The notes under the pieces: generated by a model
Databases searched by the model: none
What the model was told of the DNA's origin: nothing
Seen by the model: only the letters and a program-made list of their open reading frames with translations
Program-made: the position numbers and the translations under genes
NCBI GenBank assembly: GCA_041913905.1
Contig: JAYSEK010000007.1
Location: 90,920-154,919, forward strand
Source of the DNA: Roseateles_B sp041913905
Lineage (GTDB): Bacteria > Pseudomonadota > Gammaproteobacteria > Burkholderiales > Burkholderiaceae_C
DNA: 64,000 bases
Reading direction: 5' to 3'
Shown: piece by piece, positions 31,612-41,193 of the stretch
How the letters are laid out: each line of letters opens with the position of its first letter
Position numbering within the stretch: the first letter of the stretch is position 1

Positions 31612-33570
31612 ATGTCCAAGCTGGCCACGGCATTTCGCTGGCGGAGTTTTCTGGCCTATGCCAGCGCCTTTTTCCTGGCGGGGCTGGGCTGGCTGCTGTT
31701 CAAGCACCTGCAGCTCAAGCACCTCACGGGGCTCAAGCTGCTGGCGCGGGTACTGAACCGCGAGGAGGAGGACTTCAGCCCCTGGGAGGTGCTGGGCCTG
31801 TATGGGGCCGACATCGCCCTGGGCCTGCTGCTGATCCCCTTGCTGGCGGGCCTGCTGGCCGCCCAGCGGCGCATGGCCGGCATGCGGCTGCTGCTGGCCC
31901 TGCTTTTGCTGGCGGATGTGCTGCTGCTGCATGCGGACATGGCGGCCTTCGCCAATGTGAGCACCCTGCTCAGCTGGGAGATGATGAGCGAGGCGCTGGC
32001 CTGGGCGCGGAATGATCCTTCGATCATCCCCTACTACGTGGGCCCGCGCACCTGGCTGAAGATCCTGGCCAGCACGGGCGGGCTGATGCTGCTGCTCCTG
32101 TGGCTGGACCGGGGGCGCTGGCGCTGGCCCCGGCAGCTGGACCAGGGATCGGCCGCCTGGGCCGCCGGCCTGCTGGCGGCCGGGCTGGCATTGGCCGTCC
32201 TGTGCGGGCTGCTGCAGCCGGTGGCGGCCTACCCGCAATCGTCCGCGGCCCTGACCCGCGCCGTTTCGGCCATGCTGCCGGATCCCGTCCAGGAGCAGTA
32301 CCGCGACTACAGCCCAGTCCAGCTCCAGGAGGCCTTCTGCACCCAGGTGGGGTCACCTTGCCGGCCAGCGGGCGGCCCCGATCAGGCGAACGTACCGACA
32401 GGCGCGCCGCGGGACGTCATCCTCTTCGTCATGGAGACGGCGCCCGCCGACTTCTTCGACCTGCAGGCCCTGACGGCCGAAGACCCGCTGCTGCGCGCAT
32501 GGTCCCGGCGTGCCTGGCTGGCCCGGCGCCATTACTCGACCTATCCCTACACCAGCGATGCCACGTTCTCGCTGCTGTCCGCTCTTTACCCGGAGGGGCG
32601 CCGCCAGTGGCTCAAGTGCCGCGAGTCGCAGCCCCTGGGCTGGGTGACCGCCCTGCGTCGTGCCGGCTACGCGACGAAGCACTACGCCCCTCTGCCGGAC
32701 AGCTTCGAGGTCGACGGGCTGATGCTGGACCGCCTCGGGCTGCCTGACCGCTACATCGCCGAGCAGGACGACCCGGGCCGCCAGGGCGCCGCCGAGCATC
32801 TGGAACGCATCCGTCGCCGGATCTTTCCCGACAGCCGGATGCCGCTGCCAGCCAAGGCCGGGCTGGACCAGCAGGCCCTGGATCGCATGCTGGCGGACAT
32901 GGCCACCTGGCAGCGCCAGTCCCGCCCCTATGTGGCGGTGTTCGCGCCGCAGATCGGCCACGGCCCCTGGCCCGACCTGCTGGGGCGAGCCGACCCGGTG
33001 AGCCTGCAGGCGCGGGCACGGGCGCTGGGCCAGCTGCAGATGGCCTGGCTGCATGAGATCGTCGCCCAGCTGCAGCGCGCCGGGCGGCTGGACCGCACCC
33101 TGCTGGTCGTGACCGCGGACCATGGCCTGCGGACGCAGGCGGAGGATGCGGCGCTCCCCGCCGGCTGGCTCACCGGGGCCTCCAGCCGGGTGCCGCTGCT
33201 GTTCTACGACGGCGGGCTCGAACTGCCTTTCGACGCTGATGTGGTGAGCTCCCACATCGACATCGGCCCCACGGTGCTGCAGAGGCTGGGCCTGGCCAGG
33301 CCGCAGGCCTACGAGGAGGGCCAGGCGCTGACGGCGCCGGGCCTGGCCGGCCGCCGGACCTATATGCACGGGGTGAGCTACCTGGGGGCGGAGCTGATGC
33401 ATCATCAGGGCCAGTTCCTGGCCCATGCGCCCGTCCGCAAGGCCTGTCTGAGCGCCAGCCGCGATGACCTGGGCGGCGCCGAGGTGCAGCCCTATGCGCG
33501 CTGCCAGGAGCCCTTCGAGGCATTGAGATCCCTGCACCTCGAAGCCATGCGTCGCCTGTGCCAGCGCTGA
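31612..33570 (+). CDS. Membrane-anchored sulfatase-superfamily protein (phosphoethanolamine-transferase-like)
   Basis: A 652-residue inner-membrane protein. About four hydrophobic segments in the first 210 residues (FLAYASAFFLAGLGWLLF; IALGLLLIPLLAGLLA; LLLALLLLADVLLL; LLAAGLALAVLCGLL) precede a periplasmic alkaline phosphatase-fold domain. Catalytic elements are VILFVMETAP near 273, the likely Thr nucleophile in YTSDATFSLL near 318, VVTADHG near 501 and SSHIDIGPTVL near 545. It may modify lipopolysaccharide or a surface glycan; the substrate is unknown. Confidence 0.82.
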   Translation: MSKLATAFRWRSFLAYASAFFLAGLGWLLFKHLQLKHLTGLKLLARVLNREEEDFSPWEVLGLYGADIALGLLLIPLLAGLLAAQRRMAGMRLLLALLLLADVLLLHADMAAFANVSTLLSWEMMSEALAWARNDPSIIPYYVGPRTWLKILASTGGLMLLLLWLDRGRWRWPRQLDQGSAAWAAGLLAAGLALAVLCGLLQPVAAYPQSSAALTRAVSAMLPDPVQEQYRDYSPVQLQEAFCTQVGSPCRPAGGPDQANVPTGAPRDVILFVMETAPADFFDLQALTAEDPLLRAWSRRAWLARRHYSTYPYTSDATFSLLSALYPEGRRQWLKCRESQPLGWVTALRRAGYATKHYAPLPDSFEVDGLMLDRLGLPDRYIAEQDDPGRQGAAEHLERIRRRIFPDSRMPLPAKAGLDQQALDRMLADMATWQRQSRPYVAVFAPQIGHGPWPDLLGRADPVSLQARARALGQLQMAWLHEIVAQLQRAGRLDRTLLVVTADHGLRTQAEDAALPAGWLTGASSRVPLLFYDGGLELPFDADVVSSHIDIGPTVLQRLGLARPQAYEEGQALTAPGLAGRRTYMHGVSYLGAELMHHQGQFLAHAPVRKACLSASRDDLGGAEVQPYARCQEPFEALRSLHLEAMRRLCQR

Positions 33571-33582
33571 GGCTTCAGGCCC

Positions 33583-34332
33583 TCAGGGGCGATAGTGCCG
33601 CAGCCCTTCGAGGTCCAGCACGCGCAGGCCGCCGTAGTCCACGGCGATCAGCTGCCGCTCCTGCAAGTGCCGCAGGGCTTCGTTGACCCGCTGGCGCGAC
33701 AGCCCGACCAGGCGCGCCAGCTCCTGCTGCGTGATGCGCAGCATGCCGCCCACGCCGGGGTAGAGCTGGGGGTTGAAGAGCGCCGCGAGGTTGCGCGCCA
33801 CCCGCAGGTCAGGGTCGGAGATGCGGTCGATCTCGCGCGCCGCGATGAACTGGCCCAGGCGCTCGTTGAGCTGGTTCAGCACGAAGCGGCTGAAGGGCAG
33901 GCTGGTCTCGAGCAGGGTGTGGAAGGTCTCGATGGGCAGGCCCGCGACCGTGCTCTTGCGCAGGGCCTGGATGTTGTAGCGGTAGACCTCGCGCTTGAGC
34001 AGCGTGCCCTCGCCGAACCAGCCGCCCGGCGGCACGCCGGTGAAGGTGATGGACTGCGCGGCGGCGTCGTCATTGCTCATCTTCAGCAGGCCGTCGATCA
34101 CGCCGAACCAGAAATTGGCCGGCTTGCCGATGCGGCAGACCCGCTCGCCCACTTCCGCCTCGCCCACCTGCAGCTGCGAGACGGCCAGCTGGCGGTGCTC
34201 CTCGTCCAGCACCCGCAGCCAGGGAATGGCCGCCAGCTCGGCCGCGCTGGCGGCACGTGCGCGCTGGCGCAGGGTCAGGTGTTGCGGGAGCGTGGCCGGC
34301 GGGGGGAGTTCGTGCTGGGGGCTGGAGCGCAT
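33583..34332 (-). CDS. Crp/Fnr family transcriptional regulator
   Basis: A 249-residue protein. The cyclic-nucleotide-binding-like domain runs through VGERVCRIGKPANFWFGVIDG, PPGGWFGEGTLL and YNIQALRKSTVAGLP. It is followed by the Crp-type winged helix ITQQELARLVGLSRQRVNEA, LRHLQERQLIAVDYG. No N-terminal Fe-S cysteine cluster is seen, so it is not a classical FNR. It is divergent from the acyl-CoA ligase/ABC operon and probably regulates it. Confidence 0.9.
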   Translation of the reverse strand: MRSSPQHELPPPATLPQHLTLRQRARAASAAELAAIPWLRVLDEEHRQLAVSQLQVGEAEVGERVCRIGKPANFWFGVIDGLLKMSNDDAAAQSITFTGVPPGGWFGEGTLLKREVYRYNIQALRKSTVAGLPIETFHTLLETSLPFSRFVLNQLNERLGQFIAAREIDRISDPDLRVARNLAALFNPQLYPGVGGMLRITQQELARLVGLSRQRVNEALRHLQERQLIAVDYGGLRVLDLEGLRHYRP

Positions 34333-34423
34333 ATCCCGTATTCATCGCCGCTGCGCATGACAGGAGCCTGACGGGACGGTGTCAAAGCCCCCCGGGAAAA
34401 CGCCGGGGGTGATTTCTCTCAAA

Positions 34424-34439
34424 TGTCGTTGCAACGACA
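34424..34439. promoter_or_regulatory. Perfect 16-base palindrome, probable Crp/Fnr-type operator
   Basis: TGTCGTTGCAACGACA lies in the gap between the Crp/Fnr gene and the ligase operon, 87 bases before the ligase ATG. Length and symmetry suit a Crp/Fnr dimer site although the half-site differs from TGTGA. A GC-rich hairpin (CCCCCGG/CCGGGGG, 34388-34409) lies beside it. Confidence 0.6.
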
Positions 34440-34525
34440 ACACGGCGTCAAAGTAAAGGTCTAGCATTGCTGCCAACAAAGTCGGGCGAACGCCATCCAG
34501 GCGACGACCCGGATACCAGGAGACC

Positions 34526-36487
34526 ATGGTGAGCAGTTCTGCGGCGACGACCTTTCCCCGGCTCTTGCTGGCCCATGCGCAGCAGCGTCCGGACGACGCG
34601 GCCTTGCGCGAGAAGGAATACGGCATCTGGCAAAGCTTCAGCTGGCGGCAGCTGGCCGAGATGGTGCAGGCGCTGGCTCACGGCCTGCACCAGGCCGGCG
34701 TGACCCGCGGCCAGCATGTGGTGGTGGTGGGAGAAAACCGGCCACGCCTCTATGCCGGCATGTTGGCGGCCCAGAGCCTGGGCGCCATTCCCGTGCCGCT
34801 GTACCAGGACGCGGTGGCGGCCGAGTTCGTCTACCCGCTCAACAACGCCGAGGTGGCCTACGCCATCGTCGAGGACCAGGAGCAGGTGGACAAGCTGCTG
34901 GAGATCCGCGAGCAGTGCCCGCAGCTGCGCCACATCTGGTACGACGACCCGCGCGGCCTGCGCAACTACGATGAACACGGGCTCAATCCGCTGGATGCGC
35001 TGATCGCGGCCGGCGCGGTCGAGGCCCGCGCCCATCCCCAGCTCTTCGGGCAATGGGTCGAGGCCGGGCAGCCGGCGGACGTGGCGGCCATGTTCTTCAC
35101 CTCAGGCACCACCGGCAACCCCAAGGGCGTGGTCCACACCCACGCCACCTTGATCGACCGCGCCCTGGCCGGTGCCCGCTTCGACCAGCTGGGCCCGCAC
35201 GAAGAGGTGCTGGCCTACCTGCCGCCGGCCTGGATCGGCCAGAACATCTTCAGCTATGCGCAATGGCTGGCCTGCGGCTATGTGGTGAACTGCCCGGAGT
35301 CGGCCAGCACGGTGTCCATCGACCTGAAGGAGATCGGTCCCACCTACTACTTCGCGCCCCCGCGGGTCTTCGAGGGCCTGCTGACCACGGTGATGATCCG
35401 CATGGAGGATGCCTCGGCGCTCAAGCGCGGGCTCTTCCATCGTGCCATGAAGCTGGCGCGGCGCGTGGGCCCCACGCTGATGGACGGCAAGCCCGTGGGT
35501 CTGTGGGACCGCCTCAAGTACCTGCTGGGTGACGTGCTGATCTACGGCCCGCTGCGCAATACCCTGGGCTTCTCCCGCGTGCGGGTGGCCTACACGGCGG
35601 GCGAGGCCATCGGCCCGGACCTGTTCAGCTTCTACCGCTCCATCGGCATCAATCTCAAGCAGCTCTACGGCTCCACCGAGACCGCGGTCTTCGTCTGCCT
35701 GCAGCCCGACAACGAGGCGCGGGCCGACACGGTGGGCGTGCCCATCGAGGGCGTGGAGATCCGGCTTGCGGACTCGGGCGAGATCCTGGTGAAGTCGCCG
35801 GGTCTGCTCAAGGGCTACTACAAGAACGAGGCGGCCACGGCCGAGGTGCTGACGCCCGAGGGCTGGTACCACACGGGCGACGCCGGCTTCATCGATGCCC
35901 ATGGGCATCTGAAGATCATCGACCGCGCCAAGGACGTGGGCCGCATCGTCGGCGGTGCGAACGACGGCGCCATGTTCGCGCCCAAGTACGTGGAGAACAA
36001 GCTCAAGTTCTTCGCCCACATCAAGGAGGCGGTGGCCTTCGGCGACCGGCGCGACCGCGTCTGCGCCTTCATCAACATCGACTTCGAGGCCGTGGGCAAC
36101 TGGGCCGAGCGCCGCAACCTGCCCTATGCCGGCTACACCGACCTGGCGGCCAAGCCCGAGGTCTACGAACTGATCAGGGGCTGCGTGGAGCAGGTCAATG
36201 CCGACCTGGCGCAGGACGCGCTGCTGGCCGGCAGCCAGATCACCCGCTTCCTCATCCTGCACAAGGAACTGGACGCCGACGACGGTGAGCTGACCCGCAC
36301 CCGCAAGGTCCGCCGTGGCGCCATCGCCGAGAAGTACGGCGTGCTGATCGACGCGCTCTACAGCGGCAAATCCAGCCAGTACATCGAGACCGCGGTGAAG
36401 TTCGAGGACGGCCGCAGCGGCAAGGTGGCGGCGGAGCTGAAGATCCTCGACACCCGGACCTTCCCGGCCGTGGGCCAGGCCGCCTGA
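34526..36487 (+). CDS. AMP-dependent synthetase / long-chain-type acyl-CoA ligase
   Basis: A 653-residue adenylate-forming enzyme. Motifs in order are the P-loop MFFTSGTTGNPKGVVHTH near residue 190, YGSTET near 381 and GWYHTGDAGFIDAHGHLKII near 449. The FAPKYVENKLKF element of the large FAA1-type subgroup is also present. It activates a carboxylic acid to its CoA ester with ATP. It is the first gene of an operon with a five-part branched-chain-type ABC importer, so it probably activates the imported acid. Confidence 0.9.
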   Translation: MVSSSAATTFPRLLLAHAQQRPDDAALREKEYGIWQSFSWRQLAEMVQALAHGLHQAGVTRGQHVVVVGENRPRLYAGMLAAQSLGAIPVPLYQDAVAAEFVYPLNNAEVAYAIVEDQEQVDKLLEIREQCPQLRHIWYDDPRGLRNYDEHGLNPLDALIAAGAVEARAHPQLFGQWVEAGQPADVAAMFFTSGTTGNPKGVVHTHATLIDRALAGARFDQLGPHEEVLAYLPPAWIGQNIFSYAQWLACGYVVNCPESASTVSIDLKEIGPTYYFAPPRVFEGLLTTVMIRMEDASALKRGLFHRAMKLARRVGPTLMDGKPVGLWDRLKYLLGDVLIYGPLRNTLGFSRVRVAYTAGEAIGPDLFSFYRSIGINLKQLYGSTETAVFVCLQPDNEARADTVGVPIEGVEIRLADSGEILVKSPGLLKGYYKNEAATAEVLTPEGWYHTGDAGFIDAHGHLKIIDRAKDVGRIVGGANDGAMFAPKYVENKLKFFAHIKEAVAFGDRRDRVCAFINIDFEAVGNWAERRNLPYAGYTDLAAKPEVYELIRGCVEQVNADLAQDALLAGSQITRFLILHKELDADDGELTRTRKVRRGAIAEKYGVLIDALYSGKSSQYIETAVKFEDGRSGKVAAELKILDTRTFPAVGQAA

Positions 36488-36514
36488 CCACGCCCCGGCA
36501 CGAAAGCACTACGC

Positions 36515-37321
36515 ATGAGCACGAGCAGCAGCAAGAAGATCGGCGACGTGATCCTGGAGGTCCGGAACATCTCCCTCGCCTTCGGCGGGGTGAAGGCCTT
36601 GACCGACATCAGCTTCGACGTCCGCGAGCATGAGATCCGTTCCATCATCGGCCCCAACGGCGCCGGCAAGAGTTCCATGCTCAACTGCATCAACGGGGTC
36701 TACCACCCCACGCAGGGGCAGATCAGCTTCAAGGGGCAGACCTTTAGGCACATGAACTCTCGCCAGGTGGCCGAGATGGGCATTGCCCGCACCTTCCAGA
36801 ACCTGGCCCTGTTCAAGGGCATGAGCGTTCTGGACAACATCATGACCGGCCGCACCCTGCACATGAGGAGCAATCTCCTGCAGCAGGCCTTCCGCAATCC
36901 CTTCGGCTTCAGCAAGGCGGAAGCCGAGGAGGTGGCGCAGCGCGCGAAGGTCGAGCGCATCATCGATTTCCTCGAGATCCAGGCCTACCGCAAGACCCCC
37001 GTGGGCCGCCTGCCCTATGGCCTGCAAAAGCGCGTGGACCTGGGCCGTGCGCTGGCGATGGAGCCGAAGGTGCTGCTGCTGGACGAGCCCATGGCCGGCA
37101 TGAACGTGGAAGAGAAGCAGGACATGTGCCGCTTCATCCTGGATGTCAACGACGAGTTCGGCACCACCATCGTGCTGATCGAGCACGACATGGGCGTGGT
37201 GATGGACATCTCCGACCGCGTGGTGGTGCTGGACTACGGCAAGAAGATCGGGGATGGCGCGCCGGATGAAGTCCGCGCCAATGAAGACGTCATCCGGGCG
37301 TATCTCGGCACAAGCCATTGA
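36515..37321 (+). CDS. livG: Branched-chain-type ABC transporter ATP-binding protein
   Basis: A 268-residue ATPase. Walker A GPNGAGKSS at residues 46-54, the Q-loop ARTFQNLALF, the LivG-type signature LPYGLQKRVDLGRAL and Walker B VLLLDEPMAGM are all present, with the C-terminal extension of LivG. It powers import together with LivF. It is 27 bases after the ligase gene. Confidence 0.92.
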   Translation: MSTSSSKKIGDVILEVRNISLAFGGVKALTDISFDVREHEIRSIIGPNGAGKSSMLNCINGVYHPTQGQISFKGQTFRHMNSRQVAEMGIARTFQNLALFKGMSVLDNIMTGRTLHMRSNLLQQAFRNPFGFSKAEAEEVAQRAKVERIIDFLEIQAYRKTPVGRLPYGLQKRVDLGRALAMEPKVLLLDEPMAGMNVEEKQDMCRFILDVNDEFGTTIVLIEHDMGVVMDISDRVVVLDYGKKIGDGAPDEVRANEDVIRAYLGTSH

Positions 37322-37396
37322 CCCCCCGTACCGGCTGCGCCGGCCCCCCAGGGGGCGCGACCGCCGGCCCGGCAAAGCCGGATCCCCGGTCGCCGT
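37322..37396 (+). repeat. Palindromic intergenic repeat, copy 1
   Basis: The sequence contains TACCGGCTGCGCCGG, CCCCCCAGGGGG and GGCCCGGCAAAGCCGGATCC. It is related to copies at 39556 and 42061 in the same operon. It forms several nested hairpins and lies between livG and livH. Confidence 0.65.
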
Positions 37397-37453
37397 GCAG
37401 GTGGAACCGGGCGGTGCGAAGAGAAATGCCTGAAGAAGGCATGGAGAACTGAC

Positions 37454-38383
37454 ATGGGTTTTTTGATCGAGACAGTGTTCGGCGGGCTGATGACAGGGAT
37501 GCTGTACTCCCTGATCGCCCTGGGCTTCGTGCTGATCTTCAAGGCTTCGGGCGTCTTCAATTTCGCGCAGGGCGCGATGGTGCTGTTCGCGGCGCTGGCG
37601 ATGGCGCGCTTCTCGGAGTGGATCCCGAAGTGGCTGGGCTTTGACAACCCCGTGCTGGCCAATGTGCTGGCCTTTGCCGCGGCCTGCGCGGTGATGGTGG
37701 CGGTGGCCTGGGCCATCGAGCGCCTCGTGCTGGGCAGGCTGGTCAACCAGGAAGGCATCACGCTGCTGATGGCCACGCTGGGCATCACCTATTTCCTTGA
37801 GGGACTGGGCCAGACCCTGTTCGGCTCGGACATCTACAAGATCGACATCGGCCTGCCCAAGGACCCGCTCTTCCTCTTCGAGAAGACCTTCGAGGGCGGC
37901 GTGCTGGTCAACAAGGAAGACCTGGTAGCGGCCCTGATCGCGGCCGGCCTCGTGGCCTTGCTGGCGCTCTTTTTCCAGAAGACGGCCACCGGCCGCGCCT
38001 TGCGCGCGGTGGCGGACGACCACCAGGCGGCGCAGTCCATCGGCATCCCGCTCTCGCGCATCTGGATCATCGTCTGGAGCGTGGCGGGCTTCGTGGCCCT
38101 GGTGGCCGGCATCATCTGGGGCTCCAAGCTGGGCGTGCAGTTCTCGCTCTCGCTGGTGGCATTGAAGGCGCTGCCGGTGGTGATCCTCGGCGGCCTGACC
38201 TCGGTGCCGGGCGCCATCATCGGCGGCCTGCTGATCGGCGTGGGCGAGAAGGTCTCGGAGGTCTACCTGGGCCCGCATCTGGGCGGCGGCATCGAGATCT
38301 GGTTTGCCTATGTGCTGGCCCTGGTGTTCCTGCTGGTCAGGCCCCAGGGTCTGTTCGGCGAAAAAATCATTGACCGCGTGTGA
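37454..38383 (+). CDS. livH: Branched-chain-type ABC transporter permease
   Basis: A 309-residue inner-membrane permease with about eight hydrophobic segments. Typical LivH sequences are GMLYSLIALGFVLIFKASGV at the start, FNFAQGAMVLFAA, GRALRAVADDHQAAQSIGI (coupling loop) and LGGLTSVPGAIIGGLLIG. It pairs with LivM. The stop codon lies inside a hairpin. Confidence 0.92.
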   Translation: MGFLIETVFGGLMTGMLYSLIALGFVLIFKASGVFNFAQGAMVLFAALAMARFSEWIPKWLGFDNPVLANVLAFAAACAVMVAVAWAIERLVLGRLVNQEGITLLMATLGITYFLEGLGQTLFGSDIYKIDIGLPKDPLFLFEKTFEGGVLVNKEDLVAALIAAGLVALLALFFQKTATGRALRAVADDHQAAQSIGIPLSRIWIIVWSVAGFVALVAGIIWGSKLGVQFSLSLVALKALPVVILGGLTSVPGAIIGGLLIGVGEKVSEVYLGPHLGGGIEIWFAYVLALVFLLVRPQGLFGEKIIDRV

Positions 38384-38401
38384 GCGGGCAATGATTTTTC
38401 G
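38360..38401 (+). terminator. Long hairpin spanning the livH stop codon
   Basis: GAAAAAATCATTG pairs with CAATGATTTTTC (12 bases with one extra A), with an inner CCGC/GCGG stem; the livH TGA is in the loop. A second perfect hairpin TAACTTCGC/GCGAAGTTA follows at 38410-38430. Attenuation or mRNA-end protection is possible. Confidence 0.55.
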
Positions 38402-38480
38402 ACGCAGGCTAACTTCGCGCAGCGAAGTTAAGCGAACGAAGTGAGCGGCCGAAGTCAAAAGATCATCTGGAAAGTAAGTC

Positions 38481-39545
38481 ATGCTCTATAGAGAAAACGG
38501 CCAGTTCAAGACGAGCTACAGCGCCGACAGCCAGATCTTCCCCATCCGCCAGGACGCCATCTTCATCCTGCTGCTGCTGGCGCTGGCTTTTGTCGGCGTG
38601 CCGCTGCTGGCCTCGGAATACCTGTTCCGCGCCATCCTCATTCCCTTCCTGATCCTGTCCCTGGCGGCCCTGGGCCTGAACGTGCTGGTGGGCTACTGCG
38701 GGCAGATCTCGCTGGGCACCGGGGCCTTCATGGCGGTGGGTGCCTATGCGGCCTACAACTTCCAGGTCCGCATCGAGGGCATGCCGCTGATACTTTCGCT
38801 GCTGGGCGGCGGGCTGTGCGCGACGGTGGTGGGCGTGTTTTTCGGCATTCCCTCGCTGCGCATCCGGGGCCTGTACCTGGCGGTGGCCACGCTGGCGGCG
38901 CAGTTCTTCTGCGACTGGGCCTTTCTGCGCATCAAGTGGTTCACGCATGACTCCACGTCCGGCAACGTCTCGGTGTCGGGCCTCCAGGTCTTCGGCCTGC
39001 CCATCGAGACGCCGGTGCAGAAGTACCTGTTCTGCCTCAGCCTCCTCGCGCTCTTCGCCTTGCTGACCAAGAACCTGGTGCGCTCGGCGGTCGGCCGCGA
39101 GTGGATGGCCATGCGCGACATGGACGTGGCGGCCAGCGTGATCGGCATCCGGCCGGTCTACGCCAAGCTCAGCGCCTTTGCCGTGTCCAGCTTCATCGTC
39201 GGCGTGGCCGGTGCGCTGTGGGGCTTCGTGCACCTGGGGTCCTGGGAGCCGGCGGCCTTCTCCATCGACCGCAGCTTCCAACTGCTGTTCATGGTCATCA
39301 TCGGCGGGCTGGGTTCGATCTCCGGCGCCTTCTTCGGCGCGGCCTTCATCATCGTGCTGCCCATCCTGCTGAACCAGATCCCGCACTGGCTGGGCATCCC
39401 GCTGGGCACCGAGACGGCCTCGCACCTGGAGTTCATGATCTTCGGCGCGCTGATCGTCTTCTTCCTGATCGTCGAGCCGCACGGCATCGCGCGGCTGTGG
39501 GCCACCGCGAAGGAGAAACTGCGGCTCTGGCCCTTCCCTCACTGA
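38481..39545 (+). CDS. livM: Branched-chain-type ABC transporter permease
   Basis: A 354-residue permease with about nine membrane segments. LivM traits are LAALGLNVLVGYCGQISLGTGAF, SLRIRGLYLAVATLAAQF, GREWMAMRDMDVAASVIGI (coupling helix) and MVIIGGLGSISGAFFGAAF. It forms the transmembrane pore with LivH. Confidence 0.92.
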   Translation: MLYRENGQFKTSYSADSQIFPIRQDAIFILLLLALAFVGVPLLASEYLFRAILIPFLILSLAALGLNVLVGYCGQISLGTGAFMAVGAYAAYNFQVRIEGMPLILSLLGGGLCATVVGVFFGIPSLRIRGLYLAVATLAAQFFCDWAFLRIKWFTHDSTSGNVSVSGLQVFGLPIETPVQKYLFCLSLLALFALLTKNLVRSAVGREWMAMRDMDVAASVIGIRPVYAKLSAFAVSSFIVGVAGALWGFVHLGSWEPAAFSIDRSFQLLFMVIIGGLGSISGAFFGAAFIIVLPILLNQIPHWLGIPLGTETASHLEFMIFGALIVFFLIVEPHGIARLWATAKEKLRLWPFPH

Positions 39546-39555
39546 AGATATGACC

Positions 39556-39631
39556 CACCCCGTACGCGCTGTCGCGCACCCCCTCAAGGGGCACGCCCGA
39601 AGGACCGGCAATGCCGGATCCTCGGGCGTCG
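39556..39631 (+). repeat. Palindromic intergenic repeat, copy 2
   Basis: CCCCCTCAAGGGGCACGCCC, GAAGGACCGGCAATGCCGG and ATCCTCGGGCGTC make nested hairpins almost identical to copy 3 at 42061. It is located between livM and the binding-protein gene. Confidence 0.7.
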
Positions 39632-39713
39632 CTCGGCCAAGCCAACTCAAGTCAATGACCCAGCGCAATTTTCAAAACAGCACCACGAGTGCATCGCCAA
39701 GGAGACAGGCATC

Positions 39714-41045
39714 ATGATGAAACTGAAGTCGTTTGCGGTCGCAGCCACCCTCGTGGCCGCTGGTCTGGCAGGGCTGGCCACCTCGGTGGCCGCGGCCGAT
39801 GCCAAGGAGCAGTTCTTCCCCGTGCTGGTGTACCGCACCGGCGCCTATGCGCCCAATGGCACGCCCTGGGCCAATGGCTATGTGGACTACCTCAAGCTCG
39901 TCAATGCCAAGGGTGGCATCAATGGCGTGAAGCTCACTTTCGAGGAATGCGAGACGGGCTATGCCACCGACCGCTCGGTGGAATGCTATGAACGCCTCAA
40001 GGGCAAGGGCGCGACCCTGTTCCAGCCGCTGTCCACCGGCGCCACCTTTGCGCTGACGGAAAAGGCGCCCGTGGACAAGATCCCCCTGATCACCGCCGGC
40101 TACGGCCGCAGCGAGAGCCAGGACGGCGGCGTCTTCAAGTGGAACTTCCCGCTGCTGGGCACCTACTGGGTGGCCGCCGACGTGCTGCTGCAGCACGTGG
40201 CCAAGAAGGAGGGCGGCTGGGACAAGATGAAGGGTAAGAAGGTGGCCCTGGTCTACCACGACAGCCCCTATGGCAAGGAACCCATCCCGCTGCTGCAGGA
40301 GCGCGCCAAGCTGCACGGCTTCGAGGTGCAGGTGCTGCCGGTGACGGCGCCGGGCGTGGAGCAGAAGGCCACCTGGCTGCAGGTGCGCCAGAGCCGGCCG
40401 GACTATGTCTTCCTGTGGGGCTGGGGCGTGATGAACTCCACCGCGCTGAAGGAGGCGCAGGCCACCGGCTATCCGCGCGAGAAGATGTTCGGCGTCTGGT
40501 GGGCCGGTGCCGAGCCTGACGTCAAGGACGTGGGCGAGGGCGCCAAGGGCTACAGCGCCGTGACCATGCAGCATGGCGCCGAGCCGCAGTCCAAGGTCGT
40601 GCAGGACATCCTCAAGGAACTGCATGCCAAGGGCCAGGGCACGGGGCCGAAGGAAGAGGTGGGCCAGGTGCTCTACATGCGCGGCCTGCTGTCCGCCGCC
40701 ATGGGCGTGGAAGGCGTGCGCCGTGCGCAGGAGCGCTATGGCAAGGGCAAGGTGATGAGCGGTGAGCAGGTCCGCTGGGGCCTGGAGAACCTCGCCCTGG
40801 ACCAGAAGAAGCTCGATGCCCTGGGCCTGGCCGGCGTGATGCGTCCGGTCTCCACCTCGTGCGTGGACCACATGGGTGCCAACTGGGCCCGCGTGCACAC
40901 CTGGGATGGCAAGAAGTGGGGCTTCGTCGAGGGCTGGTACCAGGCGGATGAGCAGATCATCAAGCCCCTGGTCAAGAGCACGGCGGACAAGTACGCGGCG
41001 GAGAAGAAGCAGCAGCGGAGGACGCCGGAGGACTGCCAGAGCTGA
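39714..41045 (+). CDS. ABC transporter substrate-binding protein (branched-chain amino acid type)
   Basis: A 443-residue periplasmic protein with a signal peptide (AVAATLVAAGLAGLATSVAAA). The type I periplasmic binding fold shows VNAKGGINGVKLTFEECETGY, DRSVECYERLKGKGATLFQP, KGKKVALVYHDSPYGKEPIP and GVWWAGAEPDVKDVG. It collects the substrate for LivHMGF; the close ligase genes point to an organic acid rather than leucine, but that is inference. Confidence 0.9.
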   Translation: MMKLKSFAVAATLVAAGLAGLATSVAAADAKEQFFPVLVYRTGAYAPNGTPWANGYVDYLKLVNAKGGINGVKLTFEECETGYATDRSVECYERLKGKGATLFQPLSTGATFALTEKAPVDKIPLITAGYGRSESQDGGVFKWNFPLLGTYWVAADVLLQHVAKKEGGWDKMKGKKVALVYHDSPYGKEPIPLLQERAKLHGFEVQVLPVTAPGVEQKATWLQVRQSRPDYVFLWGWGVMNSTALKEAQATGYPREKMFGVWWAGAEPDVKDVGEGAKGYSAVTMQHGAEPQSKVVQDILKELHAKGQGTGPKEEVGQVLYMRGLLSAAMGVEGVRRAQERYGKGKVMSGEQVRWGLENLALDQKKLDALGLAGVMRPVSTSCVDHMGANWARVHTWDGKKWGFVEGWYQADEQIIKPLVKSTADKYAAEKKQQRRTPEDCQS

Positions 41046-41193
41046 TCGGACTGGCCGCCTTCCGGCGTCCTCGCCGGGGGCTCAGTGGGCTCCCACCCCA
41101 TCCCCGCCCTCCGAGAGTGCGGGGCACAGTGACCCCACCCCTGTCCCCGCCCCCGCGGGGCGGGGGACGTACTTCGCGGGGGAGCGGGGATTG

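Noticed and set aside
36509..38482. Long minus-strand open frame antisense to livG and livH
   Set aside because: The composition is that of a shadow and the plus-strand genes have full family motifs.
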